NCBI RefSeq assembly: GCF_032854445.1
Contig: NC_088295.1
Span: forward strand, 25,903,385 to 25,967,384
Reading direction: 5' to 3'
DNA from: Liolophura sinensis
Taxonomy: Eukaryota; Mollusca; Polyplacophora; Chitonida; Chitonidae
DNA: 64,000 bases
The notes below the pieces were generated by a model. The model worked only from the letters and a program-made list of their open reading frames with translations. It made no database searches and had not been told where the DNA came from. Position numbers and translations under genes: made by a program. Shown here in pieces: positions 46,423-58,140 of the stretch (positions within the stretch are counted from its first letter, which is position 1; the number at the start of each line of letters is the position of its first letter).

Positions 46423-49400
46423 CTGTTCAAAACAAACACAAAATTCATGCACTTACAAAATATGACCAGCAGACATCCATTCACATGTATGAATACAGTA
46501 TATAAACCAAGCACAAAATAGTATGCTTAATGCATATACAACGTTTGCTATGAATCCATTTACTGAAGTGGTTTTTAACTATATAACCTAGTAGAGATTC
46601 TAACGAGACACATCAAATGACAGGATATGAGACGTTTCTAATTAACTGGCTACCGACAAGGAAATACTCATCTTACTGTCTTGTGAACATCCTACAAACA
46701 TGTTACCTAAACTTCTGCTACAGGTATTGAAGCAATTTTATTTTAAACACAGTGACATTTATTCCCAATATACATGTATTTGTGTTGGAGCTAAAACGAA
46801 AAACACCATGGAAACATGAAAACTGGTAAATATGATAAAAGTCACAGATGAGCATTTCCAACTTGTGAACATCCTGCATTATTGTCTCCCCTTATGTAAG
46901 GAACCATCCAGAGCACACCTGTATTTACCTTCTGTACATACTGTGGGTTCACAGCTATTTCTCTGTCCATATCACGTAGCTTTTCATCCAGCTGAATGCA
47001 CTTTTGCATCTGAAAAATTATAAAACCTTTTGTTCTTACAATGAGTAACAAGTTATCTTCATCTTTAAGACATGCTTAATTTTTAATGTAAATACATTTA
47101 TGTCAAGCCACCAATTATTTGAACTGCTGGGATCTTGGCTTTTTCTGACACTCATAAATCCTAGACCACCGTCCTCGAGGATTGTGTGAAACACCAATCA
47201 AACCCCAATTAAATAAATAACTTTTCTTTAAACTTGGCATCATCCATGGAATTTATGGCTTGCAATCCTCCCTGTGACATCTGTGAGCTAAAAACCAAAA
47301 GGGGTAGAGTGCAAGGGTACACTGCTCAAACAAGGGGCAGGGTGGTATTTGCTTGAGTGATTTATTTATTTATTTATTTGATTGGAGCTTTACGTTGTAC
47401 TCAAGAATATTTCTCTTATACAACGGCATTAAAGCTTTATGATGGGAGGAAACCCTTGACTGTCTGCAGGATGCTGCCAGACCGAGTGGTCTTTGGACTG
47501 CCTAGGTGTATGTCCTCAGACTGTGGCAATAGGCTGCATAAAGACAACTAAATCCATGATAAACTTACGATTGATCTCACAACTTTCATCATAGCCTCAT
47601 TGGTGGGAACAATTTTTCCTCTTTTTATCCCAGTCACTCAGTTCACAAGGATGCTGTTACCCGAAATTTAATTGTTTAGTGGAGTTGCTTAAGTATTTTT
47701 CACTACATCTATTTCACGGAGGACAATGCATGTAAGTGGTGAAGGTAGGTGGTGGATTACACAGGGGTTAGCCAGGTAACTGACATATTACACTGATTCA
47801 CATCTAGCTGTATTGGTTCACAAAACTTCATTCCTCAAATGTTTGTGGCCTAAACTCTTTTAACGCCTTACACTACTTAGACAAGTTTGTATTTTATAAG
47901 TGAAAGGCGCTCTTCTGGCTCTTAAACCATGAAAAGCAACTTTGTCCATTTGATTACCTCTTTATCTAACTGAAGTAACATAAAAGCACTGTTGTATTTC
48001 TCCGGGTTGTCATGAAACTGTACCATTCCATCTTTCTGGTTAATTGTCGCAAATATTTCTCCATCTTCAATCTGAAAAGAAAATAGCAGCATTTCAAAAT
48101 ACAGACTCAAACAGGTATCGTTTGTTACACTTTAGATACACTTTTATGATCTCTTAAAATTCTATTGATGATGTATTGCTCATCAGTTCTTTGCCCCATT
48201 TGTCAAAGGGCCTCAAATTTTACCCATAACTCACCCTAATTCTTCAAAATTTTCAAATACCTTTGCAACAAACATTTTAAAACATTCTATGATGTGTAGA
48301 GAAATAAGCTGAACAGTTATATGAAGCTTGCATCTTTAACAATGCAAACAAATAATTTTACCATTATTTTAATAATAATTACATGCATAAATTCCACTGG
48401 AAAAGTGCTTTAGTTGTTAAAAAGGTTAAAATTTACAGTAAGTTGCACATTTTGTCTGATTTATTGTGTAAAGCTGTTGGTACTCTCTCAGGGTAAATTT
48501 TAGGTCATTTGCTATAAGTAGATAGCAGCTGTTGCGGAAGTAGTTAATTTGCCATTATCAATATAGTTACATGTAGATAATGCTATTTGTGCTTTGTATA
48601 TTGGAACCCAGCTGGTTATACTTTAAAGGCAGAAATCTAATCATGCTTTTACCGGTAAGCATCCCTGAAATTCATGAATTTCATGAGATGAAAGTGTGTC
48701 TAATGAAGGATTTAAATGTACCTCTCTGAAAGGTTTATTGGTAATATATTTATGTATGTTCCTCAGATACATGTGGATTTGTTGAAATATGGAATACTGG
48801 TACCACCACCTGACTGGCACAACTTAATTCCTACACTATCCATCAACACCATCAGTCGCATGGGGCTGGGTTACAATCTATCCATATAACTGATGCATCA
48901 TATCAGCAAGAGTGCGATATTACCTGATTGGTGCTAAATGGCAAAGATAAAAGCATTTCCCCTAATATCTAACTGGGGGTTGAGAGGAGTGGGAGGAGGT
49001 ATCAGATGAGTACAATTCTCAAGAGGGAACTGAATGAGGATGGGTGGAACAACATGAAAGCTGTCAATGATGTGAATGTTGTCAGGATGTAGTTGATTGT
49101 CATGCTACCAATACAATTACCTGCTGCAATGGCTAGGGGCCTGTTTCTCATAATAATCTCTAATAATTGAAAATAAAAGCATTCAACATCACTGGTAATT
49201 TGATTTCTGAAACTCCCAACATGTACAGGATTTTAAAACTTCTCGAGACTTCAAGAATCTCCTACTTTGCTGATTGTCAACATCACACTGTACAATATCC
49301 ATTACCATATCACTCTGATATTGAACCTTATCAAAGGTGAGAAAAGACGATTAAATCTAGGCCTGACACCTCAATAATACCTGATAATGAGACTGATGAG

Positions 49401-52400
49401 AGCACAAAGAACAGAGTACCTGAAAACAAGTTGTGGTCTTCTGAAATATTTCATTTATTACAAGAAGAATGTCTGTACTATCGGGGAACAGTGAAGTAAA
49501 AGTATTTTACAGTACCTCGAATAAAACAATACTAGTACAGGAAACATGGTAATCTATCACAAAAATCAATTCTTCAGATTTCCGGCAAGAATTTATCTTT
49601 AAAAAAAAAATGGAGACAATTTGACACAAGCCATATTACAGCTGCGGAACTCTTGATAGGCTCCAGTGGAATCAAGTGTCAGCAGCAGAAAATAACATAT
49701 TTATCATATCTTAAGAGCCTAGCAGACAGTGATCTGTAAAAAGCACTAATGCACAATTCCAAAGGAAAAAATAACAGCTGTTTTTTTCTCCAGAGTTGTT
49801 CACTTTAGGCCATTATTATCCTGTCACCTGACTTCACTGTACCAGCAGCCTCATTTAATGCGGCCTTATTTCCTATGGCAGCCAAGACCAGACAGTTCTC
49901 ATATCAGACGGATGTTTGAAGAATAATGGGCGAGGTTCCATTCAAACGAGATCTCATGTAGAAAATGGTCAGCCTAAGCCACGGGTCCAGTTTCTGTGCT
50001 CTGCCATGACTGGCTGCACTTTAATACAGAGATATCAAAACTTCATGTTTGTGTAATCTGAACGTGGATATTCATACAGGTAAGTAAAAAGACGAATCAC
50101 TAAAGCCTGACAAAGTCTCGCCAGATTATATATTGGCAATAAGGCTGAGTAAGAACTAGCAAACATGATTCACGAGCCACTAATTTATGAAAGCCATTTT
50201 CACAAATAGGCTGGTGTCGAGTGCATTTCTATAAAAACACAAACTGATACTGACCTCGTCCACAAAATTTTAATGTTTCAAGGTGTCTATTTCACAAGGA
50301 CTTACTTCCATTACTTGGTTAATGTCTTGAGAAAAGCTTTCAACATCACATATCCCAGACCTTAATGTCTGGAAATGTTCAAGGATTACTGGTAGAATGA
50401 TATGTCATAATTTTCCAAATCAAGAAATTATTAATTATTAATCTCTGTTAAGTGACAATTTTTGAATCTGTGCCTTCTGTGTACTGAGCAATTTACAATT
50501 CTCTTCTAAAGTTATGTTTTAAAGAACAGTTCTGTTTGTGTCAACTTCCAAACTGACTAGCTGGATGTTTGCCACATCGATTTCGAAAACTCACTAAAAT
50601 TGTTTTTGCCGTAATGCATGGCACTTAAAGCAGTACTGAAACAGTCAATGGACATGCACAGAAGACTAACTTTACTTCAAGTAGTTGCAGAGATAACTAA
50701 CTTTACTTCATAATGTTGCACTGTAATGGAACCACAGCTGACCATCTCTGACTTCAGAAAACTCATTTCCATTCTTGCCTTAATTACTGGGAAATAAATC
50801 TGTGACACAAAATCTTGCAGTGCAACGTGGAATATAGCAGTTTGCTTTTTTCATATCCATTTCAGGAAGCTCATTTGTCGCTATTCTTTACAATTTGCCC
50901 TAAAATCAAAATGGCAGTCCTCACAGAGTAAAATTACCAGAATAAAATATTCCCATCAAATCTGTGTCATGCGAATTATGACAATATGCTACATGTCCAA
51001 TATCTGGTCACCTGTAAAACTCCAGTCTTCTTATTTGCATCATCTATTGTAGATAATCTGCCATTACCCTTTTCCCTAAAAGTAGCATGAACATCCACTT
51101 TAATACAATAACACATAATACAAGTAGATTTCTCTACACACATGACAAGGCTAAACAACTTACCATATGTAGGACATATTTCTCTGCCTCTTTAGGTCCT
51201 GACAGCTGAACCCTGTTGGCCATGTCACTCAGCGATAGTGTCAGAAAGGTCTGCAATGATAAAGACAAAGTTACAAACTGGGAACAAAAGACTGGATAAA
51301 AACATGAACACAACTGCTACCAGAGGCATGTGCATACTTCATGTCTGAAAATATGTATGATAATGCATTTCTTGATAATATTGGGTTTTCCAGATATTAT
51401 AATATTGGTGTTTTACACAAAAAGTGCTTAAACATGGATTCTAATACCCAGGTAAGATTAAGTCAGGAATTTTGTAATTTAGGGTAATTAACATGTGTGT
51501 AGATCATCAGCAATGGAACATCACCTACATATTATTGTGGTTTGCAGACATGTTAACCATGTGAAGTCCTGAGGTCAATACCTGTAGATTCAAGCCTTAC
51601 CATTTACGTGTATCTTAACATTGGTTAAAAGTTAAACCCTGTTACTAGATGCCGACACTCGAGGTGTGACACACACTAATAGAAATGATTTCCCTTTGTT
51701 GTGTGACATCATCAATTTACAGCATGACAAGTTGTTACTAGATGCCGATGCTCAAGGTGTGACATACGCTAATAGAAATGATTTCCCTTTGTTGTGTGAC
51801 ATCATCAATTTACAGCATGACAAGTTGTTACTAGATGCCGATGCTCAAGGTGTGACATACGCTAATAGAAATGATTTCCCTTTGTTGTGTGACATCATCA
51901 ATTTACAGCATGACAAGTTGTTACTAGATGCCGATGCTCAAGGTGTGACACACACTAATAGAAATGATTTCCCTTTGTTGTGTGACATCATCAATTTACA
52001 GCATGACAAGTTGTTACTAGATGCCGATGCTCAAGGTGTGACACACACTAATAGAAATGATTTCCCTTTGTCGTGTAAGATCATCAATTTACATCATGGT
52101 AAGGTCAATATGTGAAATTTAACAATGAATGGCCATTTTTTTCAGGTCTATTAGACATCTGTTCAGATGCTTAAAAAGACATGTTTCATAATAAACTGTT
52201 GCCTTACCGTACTATGAAATGTTGTAACTTTGTAACTCGAAAACCATGTCTTGCTTTTAACTGTCAAAAGTCAGATTTCTTTTCACAGACAAAATAAAAC
52301 CGAGTAGAGGCAATGCATATGTTAAGAGAAAAATGAGTGTCTGCTAGGTAAATATATGCACCATTACGTGATGAATTTGCAGGTACTGATACTTAACACA

Positions 52401-55400
52401 GCTTAAACCACAAAAGCCTACATCTTCAAAATACTGTCTTGTTTCAACACATTCTGATGATAAATTCTGAATAGTCTGTCTCTCTTTTACCTATCCTTGG
52501 CAGTAAAAAGTGCAAAAAAGGCAACCAAAAAGTACAAAAGGCCTTAAATTTTCAGCTTTATAGCAACAAAAAATTGAATTTAAGCAACTGGTTGATCCCG
52601 CAAGGCCTGTTTAAAGGCTGTGTTAGGATGTGCCAAGAAGTCAGCAGTAGATCATAGCCCAGCATGGCTAATCTAGCTCTTAGCTCTTAGCCAAAGATCT
52701 CCGAGACTTATACATCATCTGTTAATTACTCACTCTGCTGCATGTTAACTTTAAATTAAGACATTAATGGAGAAATTGTTTCCACAAAAATCTTTGGAGA
52801 ATGTTTCATTTATACGATGGTAGCCAGTATATTATGGATAGAGGAAACAAGAGTTTTCCACTGACCTTCGGCAAGTTAAGGAAGGCAATCTTTCCATGAT
52901 GTCATATTGGTGGAAGGTAATGTTAGACTACATGAATGAGTGCTGTTGACCACTAAATGCCAACAAGGCCCCAGGAACAACTGAAGGAGGGTTATCCTGA
53001 AAATATTCTGTCTAAGAATGGAATCGAACCCATCTCTTGGGAGTTATCTTATTTATTATGTTGTACCTTGTGTGTTACAGCTGTTTCAATATATCTGGCA
53101 CAAGATGCAATGCTTTTACAAATACATTGGTCTACAGAATTGCAATTCATGTTTTAGACAGTGCTAATGCATGGTGTGGTGGAGTGTGGTGGGGGTAAGT
53201 GAAATTTTAAATTACGGGAAATGAAAGCAGAACGGTGTACACATGAAATACATTTTCCACAAAAGCATGTGGGTGACTTGTTAAAAAGGCTAGAATGTTG
53301 TACATGTACTAACAAGAAATAACAAAGCGGAGTATGGTAACAAAATACCTGACTTAAGGGAAATACTAATGCCTAAGCGTCCCAAACCAAATTAGATACA
53401 AATTAGGACTCGGAATGAACCCAAAGGCCCTGGGCAATTACTTGGGAGGACCGTTCCATGTACACGAAAGAACATAAAGCAATTAACAACAGACAGATGG
53501 TAAATCCCTCAGGTCACACAGAAATGTGGCTATCATTGCTATGACAACAACCAATTGTAATAACAACAGACTGAGTACCTTTGTTAGTCGCTGGATGTTC
53601 TTCTTGTATATAGATGTGATACACTGCTTGACAAGGCCTAGATTGGAATCCTGAAAAAATGAGCAGCACTATGTTCCTGAAAATCCTTCAGCAATCAAAC
53701 CAAAGAAAAAGGCAGACCTAATATAGAAAATAAGATAATACATGTATGCATTCACGACATATATATAATACCAAAAAAGTGCTCAAAAATCATATCAATT
53801 ATGTTTAACATTTTCTGACCACTGTGTACCCATCCGCTTTTTGTAATTAAATACAGACAGCCTCAGAGGTTTCATTGTCAGACTGAGGGTTAAAATAATC
53901 TAGATTCCGGTGAAGAAAAGTCTGAACATCATCAGCCGAAGTGGAGCCTCAAGGCCTGATTTGTCTTCACTAACTACTTTGTTTCTGGGCTTAAAAATAA
54001 AACTGAATCCAAGCAGTTCCATTAGCTGAGAAATTCGAGTCTGGCCACGGATAGTGAAGCGAGAAAAAAAAACAATCAGAACTAAATGGAGCTGAAGAAA
54101 TAAAAGCCTGCAGGGAATTATCCACTAATCTGATTGTTCTCATGTTAACAATTCAAATCCTCCATCTAGAATTTTTACTGGTTACAGTTACTGTTGATGT
54201 TAGACATTTGGGAAGCCATAACCAACAGCATCTTATGCAGAGGTGTTTTTCTGTTCTCTACATTTCTTCTGACATCAAAATAATATTGTCCCCTAAGGAT
54301 ATCAGACAAAAATTGTCTTTGAAAGTTAACAACTAAAAAATGTTATGCTACATTCCTCCCATGTTTTCTGTGTAGTTTATCCAGGGGTCACAGAAAAGCA
54401 CTGTTGATATACACACCCACACAACTCGCTGTCAATTTTATGGCGCTTGCAGATTTGCTATGCTGAACATTTATATCTAGTAACTGCTAATTCATCTGGC
54501 AAGGGAATAGGCATTTATGAAATACACTAAAATTAAAATGTACTTGTGATTTCACACAAAATTTCATAGTTTTCAATTTCTTAAACGCTGAGAGAAAAAC
54601 AAAGACCTCATATCAGTTTTTAAGCTGACAATTTACATGCCCAATTTACAACATAACAGTAATTGAGACAGCAGCGTACAAGAATGAATAATTTTTCCAC
54701 ATTAATGACACCAATATATAAATACATGTATGCATGACAAGACACATGAAAAAAAAAAAACCACAACAGATTTGTCACAATGTCCACCACCAGAGAATCA
54801 CACTGATTTATTTCCGCTGAAAGCTGTCATATTCCACTGCCACAGCAATTCTATTTTACTCTGGATGTCAGGACTACATGAAGAGGAAGCCATTCCTTGT
54901 ATTAAAACAGAAAACCACTATGCCTGGCATGAACATGACGTTTGTCATCAAACAAAGACACTGATCCATCAAAGCCATTTTTAATTGACGTCAAGGTTTG
55001 AAATTTAATCCAATTGCAGTTTTTTTTTTTACTCATAGCTGAAATTGGAAACTCCTAATAACTGTTATCTCAAGACAAGTCCTATCACAGTTCAAAACGC
55101 TTGGAACATAAACCACATGTATGTGCAGGTATGTATGTCCTACAATCTAGACTAATTTTCAAAAAAAGTGATTTGTGGAATTGACGTCTGACAATAAAGG
55201 AAGAGTGACACAGAAAATGGGCATGACTTTTCACTGGATACTGACCCTGGTGAATGTCTCTGTATGTTTTGTAACAGTGGCTCTCAGATCAGCAGGGTTG
55301 TTTGAGTTGTAGGAGGAAGACAGCTCATGGTAGGGCTGGCACAGGGGCTGAAATACAACCAGACACTTTGTGCATATCTTTACAAAAAGAAAGTAAAACG

Positions 55401-57323
55401 AACAACAGGGATACATTTAGCTTTACTGTGACAACAAAAAATAGCCAAATCTAGGTTTCTGTGTTCTGTATCCTGCATCTTCTCTGGAAAAATGTGAGGA
55501 AAAGTGAAATTGGCACCAAATCACTATGTAATCACCTAAGCATGGTTCAAAATTAACTATAAAAACAGAATTGGCACTAAAATTGTTTGATCGAAATCAA
55601 ATAAAAAATATCCTTGTAAATTAGACTCCCATGTCACCCATAGAGTTACATGTACAGTGAAGCATTGATACTCTGTCCAATATAGCCTGCACAAAATCAT
55701 CATTTCTCAAATGTGAAGAATCTAATGATGAAAAGACATTGAAATATTTCTTTACGTCATTCAAAAACCTCTTAGGCTTAAAGATGACCTAAGTTGAATG
55801 ACTTTACTGTACAGTGTTTAAAAAATGTTTGGGATTTCCCAGGGAAGAAGCCTTGATCATAAGCCGTGCTGGGATCTGTATACAAATGAAGGCAATCAGA
55901 ACGGCCTCAAACTACTGAAGGGGCACTTTAAGTCTCAAGACAGGAGAAAGTTTAGATGAAGCTGAACAGATTGGAAGTTCCAAAGAAGTATCTCTCTTAA
56001 CATACACAAGGCTTCCTTTCACAGACCTCCGCAAATCCATTCACTCCTCTGAAACTTTCTTTATCAGTGTCAGGTTGGTGCTCAAAATGCCGTAAGGCTG
56101 TTTGGTTCACATATATCACAAGACAAGTTTATGATAATGTTACGAGCCCTATTATATTAAATACCTTGACTTTATATACCAACATTTCTTTTATTTTTTT
56201 ATTTCTGGCATGTCTTCCTGTCTTTTATTTTAAGTTCCAAACCTGAAGTACTACACATCAATACCTTTCTTTGTCGTCACAAAAATTATATGGACTGGTA
56301 CAACTTTCGGAATATTCACTAAGGTTCAGATCTTGGATAGGTTTATTTATTTATCTGATTTATGTTTTACGTTGTACTCAAGAATATTTCACTTATACGA
56401 CGGCGGCCATCTTGGATAGACACAAACATGTTTTTGACACTTGTCTCCCTATGTTGTAGTTCATCAATCAAATAGAATGTAAAATGCCTCACTTTTCATT
56501 TCTCAGACAGTTCACATATTACAGACTGAAATATTGTAGAACAATATTCACAATGATTCATGGGGAGAACTTTCTAAAGTGTCGGGTCTGTTATACACTC
56601 TGCTGTATCCACAAGAGCTCACCTTTATATACCTGGTCACCACCTGAGATGTGTATTTTGGTAAACTTGGAATCTGTAGAGAGACAAGGAGTGAAATCTT
56701 CATTACAATAATTACCATTAAATGTCTTGAAAATGAACGTTCAATATTACTTGAAATTTATTGAACACAAAACAAACAAACAAAACTCCAACAAATTTGC
56801 ATCAAACACAAAGACGGTTCAATGTTTTGTTGTACCGCCATGGCCGAATACCATTTTGACAGGATTACTGACCCTATATAAGAGATTAGCACTTGAAGTG
56901 AAGATTACTGGTCAGTACAGAGAAAGTAATTAACCTAAGCCCCAACATAAGATGTTGTAGGTTGATTAGTTAAGATGCTTGTCCTTGAATGGTTTGGACC
57001 CTGGAACTCGAGTTTCCTCCACCCATAATGCTAACTGCCATCATATCAGTGAACAATCCTTGAGTATGGTGTCACAGAACAATCAAATAAATACATTAAA
57101 CAAATATGCCATTTTAAGCTGCCAAGAATGTTGACAATTTATCTGCATTCTCAAGAGATTAAGTTAGTAATCCTGAGGGAGTTGTAGTAGCTGCCTTTCA
57201 AAAACCCTTGGAGCAATGGTAAGAGCAACTGACCTTGCCATGAAGAATTAGAGAAACCAACAGGTACTTCTTGTATGCTTCAAGCATGATGTGACTGACT
57301 GCCATACTTGGTGTGGTGATGGC
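46357..57323 (-). CDS. COPS3: COP9 signalosome subunit 3, C-terminal half (5' part outside window)
   Basis: Eight exons (46357-46422, 46929-47009, 47958-48071, 51164-51250, 53579-53650, 55246-55347, 56623-56673, 57234-57323) total 663 bases, 220 residues plus stop. They align without gaps to the C-terminal half of animal COPS3: [99 protein letters not shown] and the tail SSGSHDDD. This part holds the end of the helical repeats and the PCI winged-helix domain that assembles the eight-subunit complex, which removes NEDD8 from cullins. All introns are phase 0. Upstream exons (expected to include an FERALYFYEQ-like segment) were not found before 64000, so the next intron exceeds 6.6 kb. Confidence 0.96.
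46929..47009 (-). CDS. COPS3: COPS3 exon ([12 protein letters not shown])
   Basis: 27 codons: [20 protein letters not shown] then NPQYVQK, matching [25 protein letters not shown]. Acceptor ATTTTCAG, donor AAG|GTAAAT. Confidence 0.95.
47163..47221 (+). repeat. SINE tail fragment
   Basis: GTGTGAAACACCAATCAAAC followed by AATTAAATAAATAA. Confidence 0.6.
47361..47490 (-). repeat. SINE (family A), 5'-truncated
   Basis: (TTTA)n, TTGATTGGAGCTTTACGTTG, TACTCAAGAATATTTCTCTT, then GATGGGAGGAAACCC. COPS3 intron. Confidence 0.88.
47958..48071 (-). CDS. COPS3: COPS3 exon (PCI domain, [15 protein letters not shown])
   Basis: 38 codons: [38 protein letters not shown]. Acceptor TTCTTTTCAG, donor GAG|GTAATC. 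Confidence 0.97.
51164..51250 (-). CDS. COPS3: COPS3 exon (PCI domain)
   Basis: 29 codons: [20 protein letters not shown] then EAEKYVLHM. Acceptor ATTGCAG, donor ATG|GTAAGT. Confidence 0.96.
51642..52107. repeat. 93-bp minisatellite in a COPS3 intron
   Basis: Five near-identical units with an exact 93-base period (TTACTAGATGCCGA at 51642, 51735, 51828, 51921 and 52014). As 93 is a multiple of three, one plus-strand frame stays open through all units ([11 protein letters not shown] repeats). This is a consequence of periodicity and not evidence of a gene. The high identity between units suggests recent expansion. Confidence 0.97.
52795..53040 (-). repeat. SINE (family B)
   Basis: CATTTATACGATGGTAGCCA, CTGACCTTCGGCAAGTTAAG, and at the right end minus-strand GAGATGGGTTCGATTCC, a good tRNA B box. 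Confidence 0.75.
53579..53650 (-). CDS. COPS3: COPS3 exon
   Basis: 24 codons: [20 protein letters not shown] then RLTK. Acceptor TTTTTTCAG, donor AAG|GTACTC (weak). Confidence 0.95.
55246..55347 (-). CDS. COPS3: COPS3 exon
   Basis: 34 codons: [20 protein letters not shown] then [14 protein letters not shown]. Acceptor TATTTCAG, donor AGG|GTCAGT. Confidence 0.96.
56341..56408 (-). repeat. Short SINE (family A), perfect target-site duplication
   Basis: Only the last 68 bases of the SINE. Flanked by ATCTTGGATAG at 56330-56340 and 56409-56419, so it was inserted extremely 5'-truncated. Confidence 0.93.
56623..56673 (-). CDS. COPS3: COPS3 exon (17 codons)
   Basis: [17 protein letters not shown], matching VQQLPKYTSQIVGRFIK. 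Acceptor CTCTACAG, donor AAG|GTGAGC. Confidence 0.93.
56950..57094 (+). repeat. SINE, degraded, plus orientation
   Basis: A tRNA-like head (GTTGATTAGTTAAGATGC) leads to TTTCCTCCACCCATAATGC, CCTTGAGTATGGTGTCACAG and AATCAAATAAATAC. Confidence 0.7.
57234..57323 (-). CDS. COPS3: COPS3 exon, most upstream one visible
   Basis: 30 codons: [20 protein letters not shown] then [10 protein letters not shown]. Acceptor GTATTTTCAG, donor AAG|GTCAGT. Confidence 0.96.
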
Positions 57324-57467
57324 CTGAAAATACAAAAACAAAGACATCAGTATTTTTTTTAATAGTCAGACTAGGTTAGGGTATGGGATATGGGTTGGGC
57401 AGTTTGAGAACATATGAAGGCATAAAAACAATACCTCCATGCCTTTATAAATCACACATGTACTTGG

Positions 57468-57680
57468 GATTTATTTATTTGATTTAAGTTTTACTCTGGA
57501 GTATTACACAAAACAAAGAAGTTCACATAACCTTGGAGGAGATCACTCCTCCCTCTCAAAGCTCGTCACATTTAAAATAAACAGAAGAAAGCAGGATTCG
57601 AAGTCATAACCTTATCGGCCTAGCGCTACTGGTTTGAATTACAAAGGTAGCAGTTTCAACCACTTGGCCAGGCCTTATTA
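57468..57680 (-). repeat. SINE with a Leu/Ser-tRNA-like head
   Basis: The minus strand reads GGCCAAGTGGTTGAAACTGC (A box) and GACTTCGAATCCTGC (B box) separated by a long variable-arm-like spacer, and ends in a TTTATTTGATT tail on the plus side. The head differs from family A. Confidence 0.72.
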
Positions 57681-57954
57681 AGACTAGAAGTATAAATATA
57701 AAATCTTGTGTGATAAATGCATGTAGTTTACCTATAAAATACTTGCTGACGAATATATGAAATATGATTTCAATCCACGTACAAATCCCTTCCAACGCAC
57801 ATAGGCCCATCACAAGGAATTCTGGCGGACACTACCAAGATTTACAGATTGGGGCTACTTTACATGTGCCTGTTCTTAGGACATAAGTCTAGAGGTTCGG
57901 TCATCAAAAATGTTAGCCATAGTCGCTTTAAGGGCGATTTCTTAGAAGCCAGGC

Positions 57955-58140
57955 AAGCAGTTGTAAACTTCTCCTGGCTGGGCCCAGTTTTCTCCACCCA
58001 TCAACTTGATGAATGAATTATTATCGCGTAACACCACAACAGGCAATATTTAAGCCATATCAGGGCAAGATGAACTTGATGGTTGCCATATACACATGTA
58101 TAAGCCACCCTGTAAATGGGTATGGCATAAAACACTCCCA
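57955..58140 (+). repeat. Two SINE 3' ends in tandem
   Basis: GGGCCCAGTTTTCTCCACCC at about 57979 and GGGTATGGCATAAAACACTC at about 58118; both resemble SINE 3' modules in plus orientation. Confidence 0.5.

Noticed and set aside
51666..52115. 149-codon plus-strand open frame with [11 protein letters not shown] repeats
   Set aside because: Again a 93-bp array inside a COPS3 intron; no homologue and no independent coding evidence.
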